Below are positions 10,562-21,413 of a stretch of 64,000 bases of DNA, piece by piece. The translations under genes and the position numbers were made by a program. Numbering within the stretch: position 1 is the stretch's first letter; every line of letters begins with the position of its first letter. Below the pieces are notes generated by a model that saw nothing but the letters and a program-made list of their open reading frames with translations, was not told where the DNA came from and made no database searches. The stretch covers positions 19,732,211-19,796,210 of the forward strand of contig CM075104.1 in the NCBI GenBank assembly GCA_037576195.1, read 5' to 3'. The stretch comes from Phytoseiulus persimilis. Lineage: Eukaryota > Arthropoda > Arachnida > Mesostigmata > Phytoseiidae.

Positions 10562-11135
10562 AGCTGTTTTGAAGGATAAATTGAGCGAATCGGCCGCTGC
10601 CAAGCGGAGATATCGGCCTAGGAAGCTTCGATCCTTACCCCTCTCGATCTGTGTTGAGTGAATAGGAAAAATGTGGGCCTCCTCAAAAAATGCCCCATCT
10701 TCCAGAAAAAACGAGCGAATTCGAGATGATGCATAGCATATTTTATAGCCGGGTTCAAGGTTCCGAAAACATGTCATATGATCCAATTTCAGGCTTCCGA
10801 AGAGTTTCCAGGGGAATTCGTGCCGGTGCCAGCCATGGGACGGCTCAGCCAGCGAAACTGAAGTTTGTGATTTCGACTCCCAATTCGAAGTTGTGGGTGA
10901 AGAGCCAGGAATTGGATCAGATGCCATGTCTTCGAAGCGTTGAACCCGGCTACAAGGTGTGCTATGCAGCATTTCAAATCGGCTCGCTTTTTGGGGACGA
11001 TAGAACATTTTTTGAGAAGGCCCATATTCTTCCTATTCACTCAACATCGACCGAAAGGACTAGAAATTGAAACTTCCGAGGCCGATATCTCCGCTTTGCA
11101 GCGGCCGAATTGCTCACTTTTTTTTTGTAACAGCT
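10562..11135. mobile_element. Foldback element: two 235-bp inverted arms with a 105-bp loop
   Basis: The left arm 10562-10796 and right arm 10902-11135 are imperfect inverted copies, roughly 75-80% identical by eye. Matched blocks include GCGGAGATATCGGCCT, TTGAGTGAATAGGAA and GCCGGGTTCAA. ORFs on both strands here are mirror images caused by the palindrome and are not genes. Transcription through it would give a long hairpin RNA, a possible Dicer substrate. I could not identify terminal duplications. Confidence 0.7.
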
Positions 11136-11354
11136 GTGGTCGAATCGATCACGGCAGCACCTTCATAGTCCACGAGAAGGGCCGGATGAACTGACGAACT
11201 TACAGACGGAGGATCGTCGAGTTTGAATACCTAGTCGAGATTCTCGAGGTTGGTGTGTTTCCGGGGGTTCCAGGCGAAAAACAAAAAATGCCTGCATGTA
11301 CCCAAATCCCCGTGCTTTGCTTCTCTGGAATTTCCATGAGACGTTTCGTCTGAG

Positions 11355-11731
11355 CAGAGGTCGTCAAACTTTCACGAGATTGGCACCCCAGAGTGCCGCA
11401 GCCGTAGCCCGTCGAGACGGTGCCGTGTGGGGCCAAAATGGTGGAGGAATGGTATCGAAGTTCAGCTTTGGCCGAACCTCTGGTTTCCCTATTCGCGATG
11501 GGATCGGCCAAGCTTCTGAGGAGGGTGCCAACATTGGAGACTAGAGCAGCGAGGAGCAAACTTTCGATTGGAAACCGACAACGGCAGGTCATGGTGTATG
11601 GTCAGATCGAGGCGGAGTTATCTTCAAAGTATGATGAAAACGATGAAGGGCATCTGTTGGACTCATTCGACACCCCTTGCCATCGCTCAACACTCTTGGC
11701 GCCGCGCGGCACACAGTTTCATGAGCCCCGA
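11355..11731. mobile_element. Diverged second hAT-like element or solo terminus
   Basis: The 15 bases at 11355-11369 equal the left terminus of the 80-bp hAT MITE exactly (CAGAGGTCGTCAAAC). At 11700-11731 a stretch resembling that element's right interior occurs (CGCGCGGCACACAGTTT). The right terminus itself is not recognisable and no duplication was found, so the outer boundary is tentative. Confidence 0.35.
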
Positions 11732-12221
11732 CCCAGAGAAAATCTGGAACAGGCTCACCAATCCATGGGTCAGATCCTTGGGCGGTAGCACGAGATGCGG
11801 GTTCCGCTCATTCGCCTTCCCCCGGGATAGCGTTTTCTGCATCTACATCCCAGATTGCCGCATAATTAAGTCCTCAAAAGTCCGATCGGAACTCCTACCT
11901 GAGCGAAGATGCTCGCAGGCATCAATCGACGGCACGTACTTGCCGAGGAGCAATATTGTCTGATTGGGGGGCGAATTTTATTCGAAAACGCCACGGATTC
12001 CTCCAGAATTTCCTCCGGATCAAGCTCTGAGCCATCGGCCGCTCGCGGAGTTGGGAGCCATGCCGTTCTCTTGACGCTGACAACCCGCTCTTCCCCCAAT
12101 GGGGAAGTTGTATAAGGTCGTCGTTCCTAGGTTGCCCGGCGCGGTCTCGAATCATCGCGTGTGACGTCAAAATCATTCAACAACACTCCCAGTCATTCCT
12201 CCGATGGCGCAGCCCCCGCCG

Positions 12222-12289
12222 GTGATCGAAGCTGCGACGTTGCTAGGCTCCTGCAACTGCGAGCGTGACGTGGGACTAGCTTCGATCAC
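12222..12289. other. Hairpin with 12-bp perfect stem
   Basis: GTGATCGAAGCT at 12222-12233 is the exact reverse complement of 12278-12289, with a 44-base loop that can add a short inner ACGT:ACGT helix. The length of about 68 nt is similar to a small-RNA precursor, but pairing inside the loop is poor, so I make no miRNA claim. Confidence 0.35.
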
Positions 12290-12990
12290 TCATGGTTGAC
12301 CAAGAGGGGGATGCCAAGATGAATTTTCGGATTCTTCATGAAAGTTCACCCGCAATCTACGTCGAATTGTCCGGACTCTAGATGGCCGTGTCCTGAGTGT
12401 CTTCGCTGAGCCCGTAAAGAATCCAGCTCGACCTCGAGCGGACTGATTGTTCGTTTTCCCTATACGATGAGTTTGTATAATGGGGTCTTGCAAAAAACCA
12501 ACTGCACTTTCAGATTTCCTCACACGCAACATTCTATGGTCGTGAAAATCGCCGACGAGGTATGCGCTGATTTACGGAGAACGTAGTCAGTTATATATGT
12601 ATTCCGTTATGAGAACAGCAAAAACATTGATAAGTGAACCGGAACAACAGCGGAGACTTCAGGATTCGGCCGTCTCCTCGTCCGAATCGTCCTTGTAAGA
12701 AGCTCAGTGAAGAATCACAGGTGCTCCCGCTGTGAAGTTAGTATGGCTAAAACGAAGACCTCAGGAATTCGCGATTTTCGAAACTTCGGCATCACGAGAG
12801 AAGTTCAATCACCACCGAATGCGGAAAACGCCAGGATGTTTGGCTCGACGTCATGCGTAAGGGGGACAACGGTCGAATCGCGCGGGCTCAAGAGCTCGAG
12901 CTTCTAAGCCATTCCGGAGCTAATCACTGAGCCGCCCATTCAAGAACAAAAGAGGACCACTGCTCACATTCCAGCTCTCTTATGAGGGGA

Positions 12991-13010
12991 GGGGGGGGGG
13001 GGGGGGGGGG
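12991..13010 (+). repeat. G20 homopolymer
   Basis: Twenty consecutive G residues preceded by GAGGGGA. It is prone to G-quadruplex formation and replication slippage. A second tract of thirteen G lies at 30364-30376. Confidence 0.9.
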
Positions 13011-13583
13011 CTGTCAATGTTTGAAGCCGATGATCCTCGGAGCAGTGCTATCACGCGTCTCGCTTCGAATCGCAGGACACAATTGGTGCTGCCAGGAGCA
13101 TGTGTTAGAAACGTTTACCACGAATCGGAGATTGGTCAACGTTAGAGCTTTCGTCGTCGTACCGAGTCGCTCGAAACAGGGGATTTTCTGACGACAAGGG
13201 AAGGATTGAAGCTGCTTGAATTTGTGGCAATCAGGTTGGGATCCGACGGAAAGACCATGGATCGCTGTCGATCGGAGCGGTTGCATCGAGCCATGATTAC
13301 GCGGGACGCTGCTTGGACCCCCTACCACCCGCTGACGACTTCAACGGCGAGTCCGTTAATGTTGCGAAAGGTGGCTCGAGCAGTTCAAAGATCCTAGAAA
13401 CGCTGCGATCGGGATAACGCGACGGCGTTTTGTTGGTCAAGAAGTCGTCCAGATTCAGGCCGGGAAAGGACTGGTACACGAGAAAGCTGTTCTCTCGGTT
13501 CTGCTGAGAGGCCTGCTCAGAACCCCCGACATCCTCCTCCCCCAGGAAGCGGCACCTCTCCTGGCATTCATCAGCCAAAAATA

Positions 13584-14960
13584 ATGCTGATGGCTCTTGC
13601 GAGAGCTCCGGCAACCTTCCAAGAGCTCATGAACCGGGTGGAGGACTCGATGAATGTCGAGCTGATCTCTCCGTTTACGGCCTAGTTCACTCGAAGAAGT
13701 ACTATCCTCTCTGGAAACAAGAGCGATCGAAGAGTTCCCAATATCTCAGAACGTACTCTACGTTGGACAGTTCCTGAGCTTCGCGAGCTTCTTCCGAGTA
13801 ACCGTGGCAGACTTCGGTGGGATCTCGCATCCCCTCACGGAGATGCTCAAGAAGAATGCATAGTTCGTCCGGAACATTGGAGTGAATGAAGCTGCGAAGC
13901 AACTGAAGAAGAAGTTGGCAGACGAGCCGGTTTCAGAGGAATTCGAGCCCGACACACCGAGGAAGCTACACTGCGGGTGGAAGGGACATTGATTGAGGAA
14001 TGTCACAAGGCGACATCGCTGAACATGCTCTTTGAATAGAATAACGACATTCAACACGACTGGGAGGGAAGTCGCAGCACACGGACGCGTTCAGCATGAA
14101 CGCGCTGGAGGAGAGCGTGGTTGAAACGGGGGATTCAACGAGAATCGCCGGGCGAAAGGTCACAATCACCGTAGCTGACAGATCGCAATGATACGGGATC
14201 GAGATGAGACGCCCAGAGACCGTGTGACGCTGCTCAAGAAACCGGAGAAGCAGCGTGATCCGTGATCGGAGCCGAGTCCAGCGGTCCGTGGTATAAAATG
14301 GTATTTTGTGTGAAGAGGTCGAGGACGAGGGAAACCCAAGAGCGGTAGTTTCCTCCCGCTGAAAACTATGTCTAAATACATCTGTGCTACTTCGCATGAG
14401 AAGACGGGCCATTGTGGCGAGGAGATTTCCGGGAAACTCGGAGCGCTCCTGCTTCGCAGATCTGGGGCACTATGTAGAGCAGCACGTGAGGCCCTGTACA
14501 GGATGTCTTTCAAGGAGCCAAGTGGTTAGCAGGGGGGTTTCCTGAATCCGATACCTGGAACGACTTTTCGGGAGAGTGTTCGTAGTTAATTTAGATTCGC
14601 TGCCGACATCCAGCGGGGAAGAGCATATTATCGTACTGGCTTGCAATTTGACCAAGTTAGTTCTACTGGAGTCGGTCAAGTCGACGTCAAAGGGCTGGTC
14701 CCTTTGACGTCGACCTGATTCGATTCGTGGAGAACTTCATCCTGGGATGCGATCCACCCGAGATTTTGGTTCCTGATCGTGGCTCTGCGTTAGCCTCAAA
14801 GGACTTCGAAGTGCTGACACAAAAAACCTTGTCAAGCATGTTTTGACTTCGGCCCAGCACGTACATTCCAGTGGCGTGGCGATCCTCCATGGTGCCCGGG
14901 GCGGATTCGATGCCCCCACCCCCCTTCTGTCACTTTGGAGTCCAAGAAGAGGAATGCGTT
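13584..14960 (+). pseudogene. Broken Ty3/gypsy retrotransposon pol (RT and integrase remnants)
   Basis: Three successive blocks match Ty3/gypsy pol in order but in shifting frames and with stops. Block 1, 13584-13682, has the reverse transcriptase signature ARAPATFQELMNRVE, the counterpart of the family's NAPATFQ-LM motif. Block 2, 13765-13980, reads FLSFASFFRVTVADF, HPLTEMLKKN, KQLKKKLADEPV and FEPDTPRKLH, the RT to RNase H connection, with an internal TAG. Block 3, about 14395-14870, holds an integrase zinc-finger remnant (HEKTGHCG), then NLDSLPTSSGEEHIIVLA with the first catalytic Asp, then EILVPDRGSALASKDF with the second. The third catalytic residue is not preserved. No LTRs or gag were found. 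It is inactive. Confidence 0.8.
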
Positions 14961-15399
14961 CCATGCGCACCGATTGTATTCTCAAATGACCTCGTATACA
15001 AGGAATCGGCTACGTAACGGTATGCGACCGTTGGCTCTCAGCTATTATTCCTTGTGTCGAACCGAAACTCTAGACTACGGTACACTCTGCGACAATAGTA
15101 TGACCTGCGCATCCTCTTGCGATTGCCATCCAGGGTTCACTCCCAGTTCTCTAAGATTGTGGTGAGATTCCGAGTAGTCCCCACACATGTGTTTGAAGCA
15201 ATGAGTCCGACGATCAGGTCGAAAGCCGTAATTTTTCAATCTGAATACGCGATTTTTGAGGAGTAGTTTCTTGATAAGTATAACCCAGTCGCCTTCTCTT
15301 ATGCAAACTGTATTTATTCCGCCAAAAGTGACCGAGGTGAGCTCTTACTAGTACTTCGTCGAACCTCATGCCATTCCGAGAACCGAGATCACCCGATTC

Positions 15400-16258
15400 G
15401 GCTAAGATTCTCACAACACTTGAACCGATTTTCAGGAAAGAGCCTCCCATTCAGCTGTCAGGGCTCCCTCAGGCTAACCGACCGCCTGAAACTGTCTCCC
15501 ACCGCAGAGGACAGCTTGCGGAAGGCTGCTCCACAAGTTCTCGATGGGGTCCAGATCGGGCGTCCGGGCAGGCCATCCCGAAACTTCCATCAAATCGTCT
15601 TCTGAGTCTACTTTCACAATATTGGCAGCATGGAGTGCCTCATCATCCTGTCGAAGGATGAAAACGCGGTCACAGATCCGTTCAGCGTGCTCAGTTTATC
15701 TCTCGAGAGTTTGGTGGAACCTCGATTTTTCAATCGTTCGTCTATGAAGACCAAAATAGTCATTCCACGATACCCGATGCCCGCCCACACCGATTGGGAG
15801 TGACATCTTCTTTCCTGAAACCATGGATATAACAAGAATCACCATCCGGACAGGTTAAAACGTTCTTCATCAGAAAACAGGACTCGCGGCCACGGATCAG
15901 TCCATCTGACGTGCTTGTAAGCCAGAGACGCCCTTGCTTCTCTGTACGGTGGAGAGAGCGCGGGTTTACGCTGCAATTCCTCCCTCTCGAGGGTCTTGCA
16001 TGAGGCGAGGCATCTCTTAACGGTGCGGAGCTTCGGCCGGACCTTCGATTCCGCAAGAATTTCACGATAGGTGAGAGGACTCCGCGAAGCGATTCTCAAA
16101 ATCGCCCTCTTGTCGCGCAATGACACCGCTGGAGGTCGACCGCGCGCTTTTTCTGAGCCATATTCTATTAAATTGCTCAAGTAATCTAAGACTTGTCACC
16201 GCGGTGGTGGGCCGTAATTATTCGTTTTTCATCTTCGCTGAACTTACGACCGCGCATG
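15400..16258 (-). pseudogene. Broken Tc1-like transposase
   Basis: On the minus strand an ORF opens MRGRKFSEDEKRIITAHH and shifts frame after about 23 codons. It resumes with EKARGRPPAVSLRDKRAILR and SPLTYREILAESKV, the helix-turn-helix region with its GRP linker, then KHVRWTDPWPRVLFSDEERF (catalytic DE block) and CYIHGFRKEDVTPN. Further stops follow, then EVSGWPARTPDLDPIENLWS near 15560, the DLDPIENLW signature of the third catalytic residue. The order and motifs are those of Tc1, but several frameshifts and stops make it inactive. Part of the N-terminal domain seems deleted. Terminal repeats could not be fixed with confidence; a shared AAGTATAAC near both ends is too weak to use. Confidence 0.85.
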
Positions 16259-17558
16259 GTTGTTATCACCTCAAAAAGATTCAAGTCAACGACGAAGAAA
16301 GAAAAACTATCCTGCTTGCTTCGATAGACCTCTGCATTTGAGCGACGACGCAACAATCATGTAAGTTATACTTTTGACGCATCTGATAATCATGTGGCTT
16401 GGGCTCAGAAGGTATTGGCGGGCAGTCGGAGCACCGTGCCAACGATTTCCACAGCAGCAACGACTGGGCATCAGGTGGGGTGCTGGAACGCTCTGGATGA
16501 AGCATGAGGTCGGAGAGTATCCAGCCTATCGCACGGTTCATAACTCGCGACTTCGCGGAAATGTCCTTCGGCCGTAATGCCAAGCCAGCTGAGGGAGGTT
16601 CCCACGTGCACAGTCTGTAGTCTTCATCTGAGGAAGACGGGTTTCAGAGAGTTCCGGCAAACAAGAGCATCGTTGAGCCTTGAATCGTGATCTGTGCGCG
16701 GCTCAAGATTCCAGAGGTGTGATCAGTGAAAAACGGCAAAATTTAGAAATTATCCTCGGAAATGGAGACAACGAAGTCGAGCCGCCACATATTTTTTCAA
16801 TGAATGGCTGGAGCCTTGCTCCTTCCAGAGGTCACTCCATCTGATCTCTGGCTGCTCTCAGAGCGAAGTAGAAGCTCGAAAACCCACATCAGACCCATAT
16901 ATTCCCGTTACACCCCCCTCCAGAGCAGGAACGTACTCGTGAGGTGTTCGCGAGCGGCAGGTGATCCGCGTGTTCAAGGAAGAGTTACTCGGAAATTGGA
17001 ACTTTGAGCGGAAATATCTCGCGTAGCGCCCGCTGAGTAGCCCGCATGTTCGCGAGAATGTCGTCCGATCAAAGTCGAGCTCTGGCCTGGAAAGTGGTGG
17101 CGGATAGACGCAGCACCGAGCGGTAACATGCAACCCAACCAGGACTGAGGATGAGCTGACATGAAAGAATCTTGTCAAGTGAACTGAACTGAAAGTCCCT
17201 TTCATTGATGTTGGGTGACCCTTCACCTCCACCGCGAATTCTCACACTACGCCTAACTCGAACAAGTCACGTTGGATTCTAGAACTCTCTCGAAACATTC
17301 ACCACAGCCTGCAATGGCGTCATATCCTGACAGTTCCTGGCAGTTGGAGCCGGAACGGAATCCTTCTTCAGAGATCCGGGAACAAGTCAGACGGGGAGTC
17401 TACATGCCGCTATTAGACTGATATCAGCAGTTCGACAGAAGCGAAGAAACGCATCTGGTTCGATCCGACGTGGGTTATGTCAGGGGATCACCGGCAGCGA
17501 GCGGGGATCCGACGAAAGTGAAAGTTACGAATCGCTGTCGTACTGCCACGCGTACAGC
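16259..17558. other. No supported gene
   Basis: ORFs are short, overlap on both strands and lack motifs. No repeat structure is seen apart from the Tc1 flank. Confidence 0.4.
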
Positions 17559-17566
17559 ATCTACAC

Positions 17567-17781
17567 CAGTGATTCCCAACGTGCGCCATGGCGATCCCTC
17601 CGGGCGCCCGGACGCCGGGAAAATATCCTGCTTCCTCCATTCTAGAAAGTCCCCAATCTTGATTGTGCAATATTGACATCCCCGACCCGACTCATGGATA
17701 ATGATTCAGGCATCGGATTTCCCCTTCGATGATAAGATACGTTGGATGGGGCAATGGGACAAAAAAGGTTGGGGACCCCTG
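17567..17781. mobile_element. 215-bp hAT-type MITE
   Basis: The left end is CAGTGATTCCCAAC and the right end, reverse-complemented, is CAGGGGTCCCCAAC, with 11 of 14 matches in the typical hAT terminal pattern. The flanks ATCTACAC (17559-17566) and ACCTACAT (17782-17789) agree at six of eight positions, consistent with an old 8-bp target duplication. No coding capacity. Confidence 0.6.
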
Positions 17782-17789
17782 ACCTACAT

Positions 17790-19240
17790 GAATCTCAACT
17801 GCCCACTGTTCTCAGCCAACACTGCACGAACCAGCGGGAGATGGGACGTGATAGTCTTGGTCCAGGGTGGACGCGGAGTCGGAGGGGTGCAACTCCGGGT
17901 TACTTCACAGAAATCAGCCACCAGAGACGCCGTCCAAGAAAACATAGGGAGTAGAAGAAACTCGAACGAGTGAAGGACCCAAGTGTGTAGGGACACTCTG
18001 ATTTCCGGTCGGACAGTCACGGCAACCCTGACAACTCCGTGGCGCCGGATCGGCGGAGGAAACCAAGGACGCAGATATCGAGATCGAAACCTGAGAACAA
18101 GAGGAGCTGACGGAGCCAACGCCTACACAGCCAGTACTGGGAGACTACTACCCGGGAGTACTACCCAAGAGAACCACCGGGGGCCGAACGTGCACGTTGA
18201 CTCAGATAGAATCGTCGGTATTATATGGTCAGCTATATTATGAGCAACTACGTTTCAAATCCTTCGAGAACAAGCGCTGATCAGCCGAAACCGTTTGTGC
18301 AGCGCTGCTGTCGTCTACCATACCCTTCCTCCATTTACAGAGGCACTCTGGAGTGAGATGAAGAATACAGTGCATATAAGCACAGTGCTATTGAGTTGGG
18401 AAGTCCACGTCACTCTGTTTTCTATATTCTCTGTCAGAATGCATCAGGGAGCGCGCAAAGTTCGAAAAGATCAACCTACAAACAGAGAATCAATTCTTGC
18501 TTCCAACGAATATAGTTGAGGGACCGGCCTTCCCGAAGTAACCCCATATCGATCGCCTTGGGGGCAGTCGAAGGCGAATGAACAAACACAGAAGGGAACA
18601 GATACACGTTACACGCTTATAGATAACAGGGGGGCAACAATTGTGTCAAGTTGCGATGGGGCCAGGGGGTGGGCTGCCTATGTCCTCCCTAGAAACCCGC
18701 TCGACAACAGGTGCAAGTCTCATGTCAATCCGATCGATCCGTGGATGCTCTTCGGAAGTTAGCCAACAGACAAGTGTATCTTCGATTTTCCCGTATACTG
18801 TGAATGAAGATGTTGTAGAGATTTACATTCGGAGCAAAGAAAACAGTCGGAGGGGGTATTCGTACGGCCGCTGATATATTGAGGCTCCGAAGCCGCTATG
18901 GTTGAATGAACCGGTAGTTCAACCACCGAGCATCTTGAATAACCCTGGGCAAGAGCCGACAGTTCTGAGGGGGACAGGGAGGCAGTTCCGAAATGGTGCA
19001 AACCCGATGAAGAGGTAGAAAAGTACCTACATGTCAGAAACTGTGAGCACTGTTGCGTTTGCTCAACAGGTGAGGGATCGTCTTCAAATCAATGGAATAC
19101 GGCGGTATTTCCTCGCGGAGACCCGAGTACGAGAGCTGAATCCAGGGTCTTCATCGTCAAGGGTTAAACGAGGATTCCGCCAGTACGCCGTCCCTCACGT
19201 AGGGTCACCGGTTTCAGGACTCTCGGTTTTCCCGAGTCGG
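17790..19240. other. No supported gene
   Basis: Only short overlapping ORFs without motifs or convincing splice partners. No RNA gene recognised. Confidence 0.4.
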
Positions 19241-19411
19241 TCATTTTGACTGTAGACATTTTGGCTACGGACGTTTTGGCACGGAGAATTCGGCTCCGAA
19301 GACATTTTGACTTTAAACCTTTTGGCCTCGGAGACATCTCGACTCAGGACGTTCTGGCTTCGGATAGTCTGGCTTGGGTCCTTCGGGCCCCGGAAGTTTC
19401 GGCCTTAGATA
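19241..19411 (+). repeat. Degenerate tandem array, 15-16-bp unit, about eleven copies
   Basis: Successive units read CATTTTGGCTACGGAC, GTTTTGGCACGGAGA, ATTCGGCTCCGAAGA, CATTTTGACTTTAAAC, CTTTTGGCCTCGGAGA, CATCTCGACTCAGGAC, GTTCTGGCTTCGGATA and so on. The core is TTTTGGCTNCGGA with strong unit-to-unit divergence. This is an old minisatellite. No reading frame runs through it. Confidence 0.75.
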
Positions 19412-19881
19412 CATAGAAGGTTTGACGAATGTCTTCGTCAGCTCGCGAAAATAGGCATTAGCATTCTCAGAGCTAGCTTTGTGGCCCGAACATCGGCCCT
19501 GCCAAGGAGAGGCCGCAAGAAGGTTGGGTGGTAATTTTTGCTCTCTCCGGCAACGGAAGTTCCCTCATATAACTGGATCTCCAATATGAGTTTATAAAAA
19601 CCCCCATCTCTCATCCGATCACGCGCGCCCGAGTTAAATGGAGGAAGCTCAATTTTCGAATAAGCTCAGTACAGATGAAGTTTGTGGTTCTGTGAGCAAG
19701 AACATGGGCTCGACCCTCTCTTAAGAGGTTTTTCAAACGGCCTATACCCGTGCGCTGTCTCTAGAGGAACAGAAAGATCAGTCCGCTCGGTCGCGGGGAA
19801 TTTCAAATTTCTCGCACGCCTCGTATTGTTTGGCGAACGCAATGCGAATCGAACCTCATCTCCGGTGCGGACTCGCTGTGA

Positions 19882-20108
19882 CGATTCCTTGTTCTGATAC
19901 CATGGCTTGCTGAAGGATCAATCCTGTGGCACACGGGGGTCCGAGAGTCGACGAGGAAACAGTCGGTGATTCACGAATCTGAAGGTAGACGAAGTGACAT
20001 GCGGCATCGTCGTTTCCAATACCCAGGTAGAATGCTTGATGCGGCAAACCTTCACTCTGGGCATGATTCGATGCCTCGTGAGGAGAAGGATCGATGCGAG
20101 TGGCGCAG
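19882..20108 (+). CDS. Possible internal exon of the unrecognised gene ending at 21265
   Basis: An open frame from about 19882 encodes a basic, polar stretch of protein-like composition (RESTRKQSVIHESEGRRSD, then RHRRFQYPGRMLDAANLHSG). It can end at a CAG/GTTTGG donor after two bases of an Arg codon, the phase needed to join the exon at 21013. The 5' end is not determined. A competing partner in the same phase is the frame 20555-20752, which ends at a better donor (CCGAG/GTGAGT) but has a less protein-like sequence. Confidence 0.3.
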
Positions 20109-20536
20109 GTTTGGATTCGATCGAAAACATCGCTGAAGGGAATTCGATGGACGGACAATCGAGCGAATCCAAATGGTGAGCACCTCTGCTGAGCCTTAAG
20201 TTCTTTTCCTCTCGAACGCTTCTGCGCAAGCTCATCGACTGGAACTAGTTATAGTCGTAAGCTGCGGCTCGGTTTTCTAGGCATCGGAGGCTATTTTGAA
20301 TAGTTAAAACTTCGATACGCGATAGGCGCGGAGCGGCCGGTCCGTGAAACAACGTGCACCTTTGGCACGTTGGAGCGCAAGGTTTGGGTTGAAAATATCT
20401 CGAGCGAATCCGTCGACGCGTTTCGGAGAGTTTCAAGGACTAAATGCACATCATCTGTCGCACTTGCACTTCGAAGCGATTCTAAAGTCCGGGTTCGCTG
20501 GACACATGGTCTCAATCAACGAGTGATTACGATCGA

Positions 20537-20953
20537 TCACGAGCTCCGATTACTATGGCGAATATCCGTGGAGATTGGACTTTGATATTGATCACTGCTG
20601 TCTCGGACCTGGAACTCCTCGATAATCCGTCTGCGCAGCGCTTCATCATTTGCGTGATTGTTTCTTCCATTAACGACGGTGCTCCTCAGTTGAGAAGATT
20701 TCTGATTGTCCCGAATCAATCTGATACTTTGAACTCTCCACGTAAGCCGAGGTGAGTGCGATAGTGTGGCTGTCTTAAACTCATTCGACGGGATCTCATC
20801 CTCACTCAGATCGGATTCACACTCTGAAGCTGTGTCTTCGGCGGAATCGAAGGTCGCGGGATCATTCTTGCGAGGGATTTGGGTTGCGCTGCTACTCCAC
20901 CGTGCTTCCGGAGCCTCTAGAAATGTTCGTTCGTTCGGAGGAAATAATTCCAC
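20537..20953 (-). CDS. Minus-strand ORF of 138 codons, uncertain
   Basis: The translation is polar and acidic (TFDSAEDTASECESDLSEDE) and then basic (EALRRRIIEEFQ), more protein-like than its plus-strand shadows. It lies inside the likely intron of the plus-strand gene, has no recognised domain, and no poly(A) signal or splice partner was found. It may be an exon of an overlapping gene or chance. Confidence 0.2.
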   Translation of the reverse strand: MELFPPNERTFLEAPEARWSSSATQIPRKNDPATFDSAEDTASECESDLSEDEIPSNEFKTATLSHSPRLTWRVQSIRLIRDNQKSSQLRSTVVNGRNNHANDEALRRRIIEEFQVRDSSDQYQSPISTDIRHSNRSS

Positions 20954-21012
20954 AAGGAATAGGTCTCATTGGGGTCCCACTTGATCTGAGTTTTGTATTT
21001 CTTTGTTTCCAG

Positions 21013-21265
21013 GTACAGCGACCGTCGAGTTGAACCTTACAGTCGAAACGGTAGACCAGGCTTCAACGCTCGACGCGGACAACCTCTCCGCGGTCAGCTC
21101 GTTCCGGTGACACACCACTTGGACCGCGTCCACAATGAACTTGTGAGGCAACTTGGCGATAAATATCTCAGTCTCCTGGACGAGTTCCGGAGGCAGCATC
21201 CGGAGTTAATTTCGGACGTCGCTGCTCCAAGCACCACAGAAACGGATCATCCCGAAACAGAGTAG
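21013..21265 (+). CDS. 3'-terminal coding exon of an unrecognised gene
   Basis: The exon follows a strong acceptor (TTGTATTTCTTTGTTTCCAG) and ends at TAG (21263-21265). It encodes 83 residues: an Arg/Gly-rich start (DRRVEPYSRNGRPGFNARRG), a helical middle (LDRVHNELVRQLGDKYLSLL, then DEFRRQHPEL) and an acidic Thr-rich tail. A poly(A) signal lies 143 bp downstream, supporting a true gene end. The exon starts with one base completing an Arg codon (phase 2), so a phase-2 donor upstream is required. Candidates are 20108 and 20752. I do not recognise the protein. Confidence 0.5.
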
Positions 21266-21407
21266 AGCACCAACTCCACGTTGGCTGTCGCAACCGGGAA
21301 GGTGCTCGGCTGTACAACTTTGATTCGTCGTTGAACACTCATAGGAAGCCAACCTTTGAGAAGCTCTCCGACCATTGACGCGGGTGCGAACCTGCATTCT
21401 CATAAAC

Positions 21408-21413
21408 AATAAA
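21408..21413 (+). terminator. Poly(A) signal of the gene ending at 21265
   Basis: AATAAA placed 143 bp after the stop codon. Confidence 0.5.

Larger units (their letters stand above)
11732..13583. other. No supported gene; hairpin and poly-G tract
   Basis: No ORF in this stretch has splice or family support. It contains a 12-bp stem hairpin at 12222-12289 and a G20 run at 12991-13010. The part from about 13300 may include unrecognisable upstream pol or gag sequence of the Ty3/gypsy relic that follows. Confidence 0.4.

Noticed and set aside
10559-11070. Mirror-image ORFs of 149 and 126 codons on opposite strands
   Set aside because: Produced by the foldback palindrome; each arm reads similarly on both strands.
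15240-16350. Terminal inverted repeats of the Tc1 element
   Set aside because: Only a 9-bp AAGTATAAC match was seen at the two sides, without TA duplications or a longer repeat.
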